From Sphingobium sp. (GTDB lineage: Bacteria; Pseudomonadota; Alphaproteobacteria; Sphingomonadales; Sphingomonadaceae), in NCBI GenBank assembly GCA_003248935.1, contig QFQF01000005.1, positions 1 to 64,000 of the forward strand: DNA of 64,000 bases, in the 5' to 3' direction. The position numbers and the translations under genes were made by a program. The notes under the pieces were generated by a model. It saw only the letters and a list, made by a program, of their open reading frames with translations, did no database searches and was not told the DNA's origin. Of this stretch, positions 63,165 to 64,000 are shown in pieces; position 1 is the stretch's first letter, and every line of letters begins with the position of its first letter.

Positions 63165-64000
63165 ATGACGACCGACAATCCCCTTCTCGCCGACACCGAC
63201 CTTCCCGATTTTGCCGCCATCGCCGCGACCGATGTCGTTCCTGCGATGGAAGCCGCCATCGCCGGACACAAGGCCACAGTCGATGCGATCGCGGCGTCGG
63301 GTTCGGACGATTTCAGCGCCGTCATGCTTGCGGCCGAGCGGGCAGACTTCGCTCTGTCCCGCACGTGGTCGCCGGTCAGCCACCTCGCATCCGTCGCCGA
63401 CACACCTGCCTTGCGGGAGGCGCATGCAACCGGTCAGGCGATGATGACCGCCTATCTGATGGAGGCGGGACAGAACCGCGCGCATCACGACGCCGTTGCC
63501 CGCGTGGCCGCGCGCGCCGACTTCGCGTCCCTGCCCGCACCGCAGCGACGGGCCGTCGCACTGGCGCTGCGTGGTTTCCGCCTTGCAGGTGTCGCGCTGG
63601 AGGGCACGGCGCGGCAACGCTTCCTCGATGTCGGGGTGGAACTCAGCGACCTCAGCACCAAATTCGGCAATGCTGTTCTCGATGCGACCGAGGCGTGGAG
63701 CGAACATGTAACCAACGAAGTGGCGCTGGACGGTGTGCCGGACAGCGACAAGGTGATCCTCGCTGCCTATGCGCAGGAGAAAGGCCTGCCAGGCTGGCTG
63801 ATCACGCTCCGGCAGCCGAGCGTGCTCGCTATCCTGCTCCACGCGAACGACCGGGCCCTGCGCGAGCGGGTATATCGCGCCAACGCGACGCGCGCGTCCG
63901 AACAGGCGGACGACATGAGCTTCGACAACAGCGACCGGATCGACGCGATCATGGCGCTCCGCCATGAGGCCGCGCAGATACTGGGCTTTGCCGATGCGGC
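63165..64000 (+). CDS. M3-family oligopeptidase (oligopeptidase A-like), 5' part
   Basis: From ATG 63165 the frame is open to the end of the window (278 codons); the zinc motif HExxH lies beyond it. The N-terminal helical region is typical of PrlC/OpdA-type peptidases: MTTDNPLLADTDLPDFAAI, TWSPVSHLASV, NRAHHDAVARV, ALRGFRLAGVALEG, RFLDVGVELSDLSTKFGNAVLDAT. Cytoplasmic degradation of oligopeptides and cleaved signal peptides is the usual role. Divergent from maeB across 223 bp without a clear promoter. Confidence 0.9.
   Translation, partial: MTTDNPLLADTDLPDFAAIAATDVVPAMEAAIAGHKATVDAIAASGSDDFSAVMLAAERADFALSRTWSPVSHLASVADTPALREAHATGQAMMTAYLMEAGQNRAHHDAVARVAARADFASLPAPQRRAVALALRGFRLAGVALEGTARQRFLDVGVELSDLSTKFGNAVLDATEAWSEHVTNEVALDGVPDSDKVILAAYAQEKGLPGWLITLRQPSVLAILLHANDRALRERVYRANATRASEQADDMSFDNSDRIDAIMALRHEAAQILGFADA

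Overview
The window is about 64 kb of GC-rich, gene-dense chromosomal DNA from an alphaproteobacterium, most likely a sphingomonad (Sphingomonas or a close relative). That placement is inferred from gene content: class I fumarase, two-domain malic enzyme, PEP carboxylase, heme A synthase (CtaA type), Coq7, a zf-CHCC (NDUFS6-like) protein, a TonB-dependent receptor, and many small secreted proteins of the kind common in Sphingomonadales. No tRNA, rRNA, CRISPR array, insertion sequence or prophage was seen, so this looks like core chromosome with a few accessory islets.

Left part (1-10.8 kb): the 3' part of a very repetitive RTX protein, followed by its ABC transporter and HlyD adaptor, which together form a type I secretion locus lacking its TolC. 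Next is an ECF sigma/anti-sigma pair facing a secreted subtilisin-like protease across a perfect 13-bp inverted repeat. Three small envelope or secreted proteins of unusual composition follow (Gly/Ala-rich, Tyr/Gly-rich with RWN motifs, and a Pro-rich lipoprotein).

10.9-18.6 kb: a CtpA protease, DsbB and Coq7 run; two tandem paralogous four-cysteine exported proteins; a small membrane protein; a hemerythrin-like protein; and a glycan-type locus of two nucleotidyltransferases flanking a flippase. 18.6-32 kb: a secreted unknown, an M19 dipeptidase, an EmrAB/NodT-type tripartite efflux operon, a sterol-desaturase-family membrane oxygenase, the rplM-rpsI ribosomal operon, heme A synthase, an EEP-family lipoprotein, a GFA protein, a small zinc-finger protein, TldD and a DUF924 protein.

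32-50 kb: the glnK-amtB nitrogen operon with a textbook sigma-54 promoter, an orphan HerA/DUF87-like ATPase, PEP carboxylase, a glutathione transferase, a leaderless GH25 muramidase-like protein, fumarase, a DbpA-like DEAD-box helicase, a DUF188 protein, an ABC-F ATPase, QueF, a Pro/Ala-rich single-pass membrane protein, and an overlapping sulfurtransferase / cystathionine beta-lyase pair. 50-64 kb: periplasmic trehalase convergent with a TonB-dependent receptor, an asparaginase, a MarR-controlled aae-type (FUSC/DUF1656/HlyD/NodT) efflux operon in which every gene overlaps the next, malic enzyme, and the start of an M3 oligopeptidase.

No wholly new multi-gene system could be demonstrated. The items most worth a second look are the symmetric ECF promoter region with its protease, the tandem four-cysteine family, the nucleotidyltransferase-flippase-nucleotidyltransferase locus, the orphan HerA-like ATPase, and the RTX gene whose third repeat is exactly 51 bp short.
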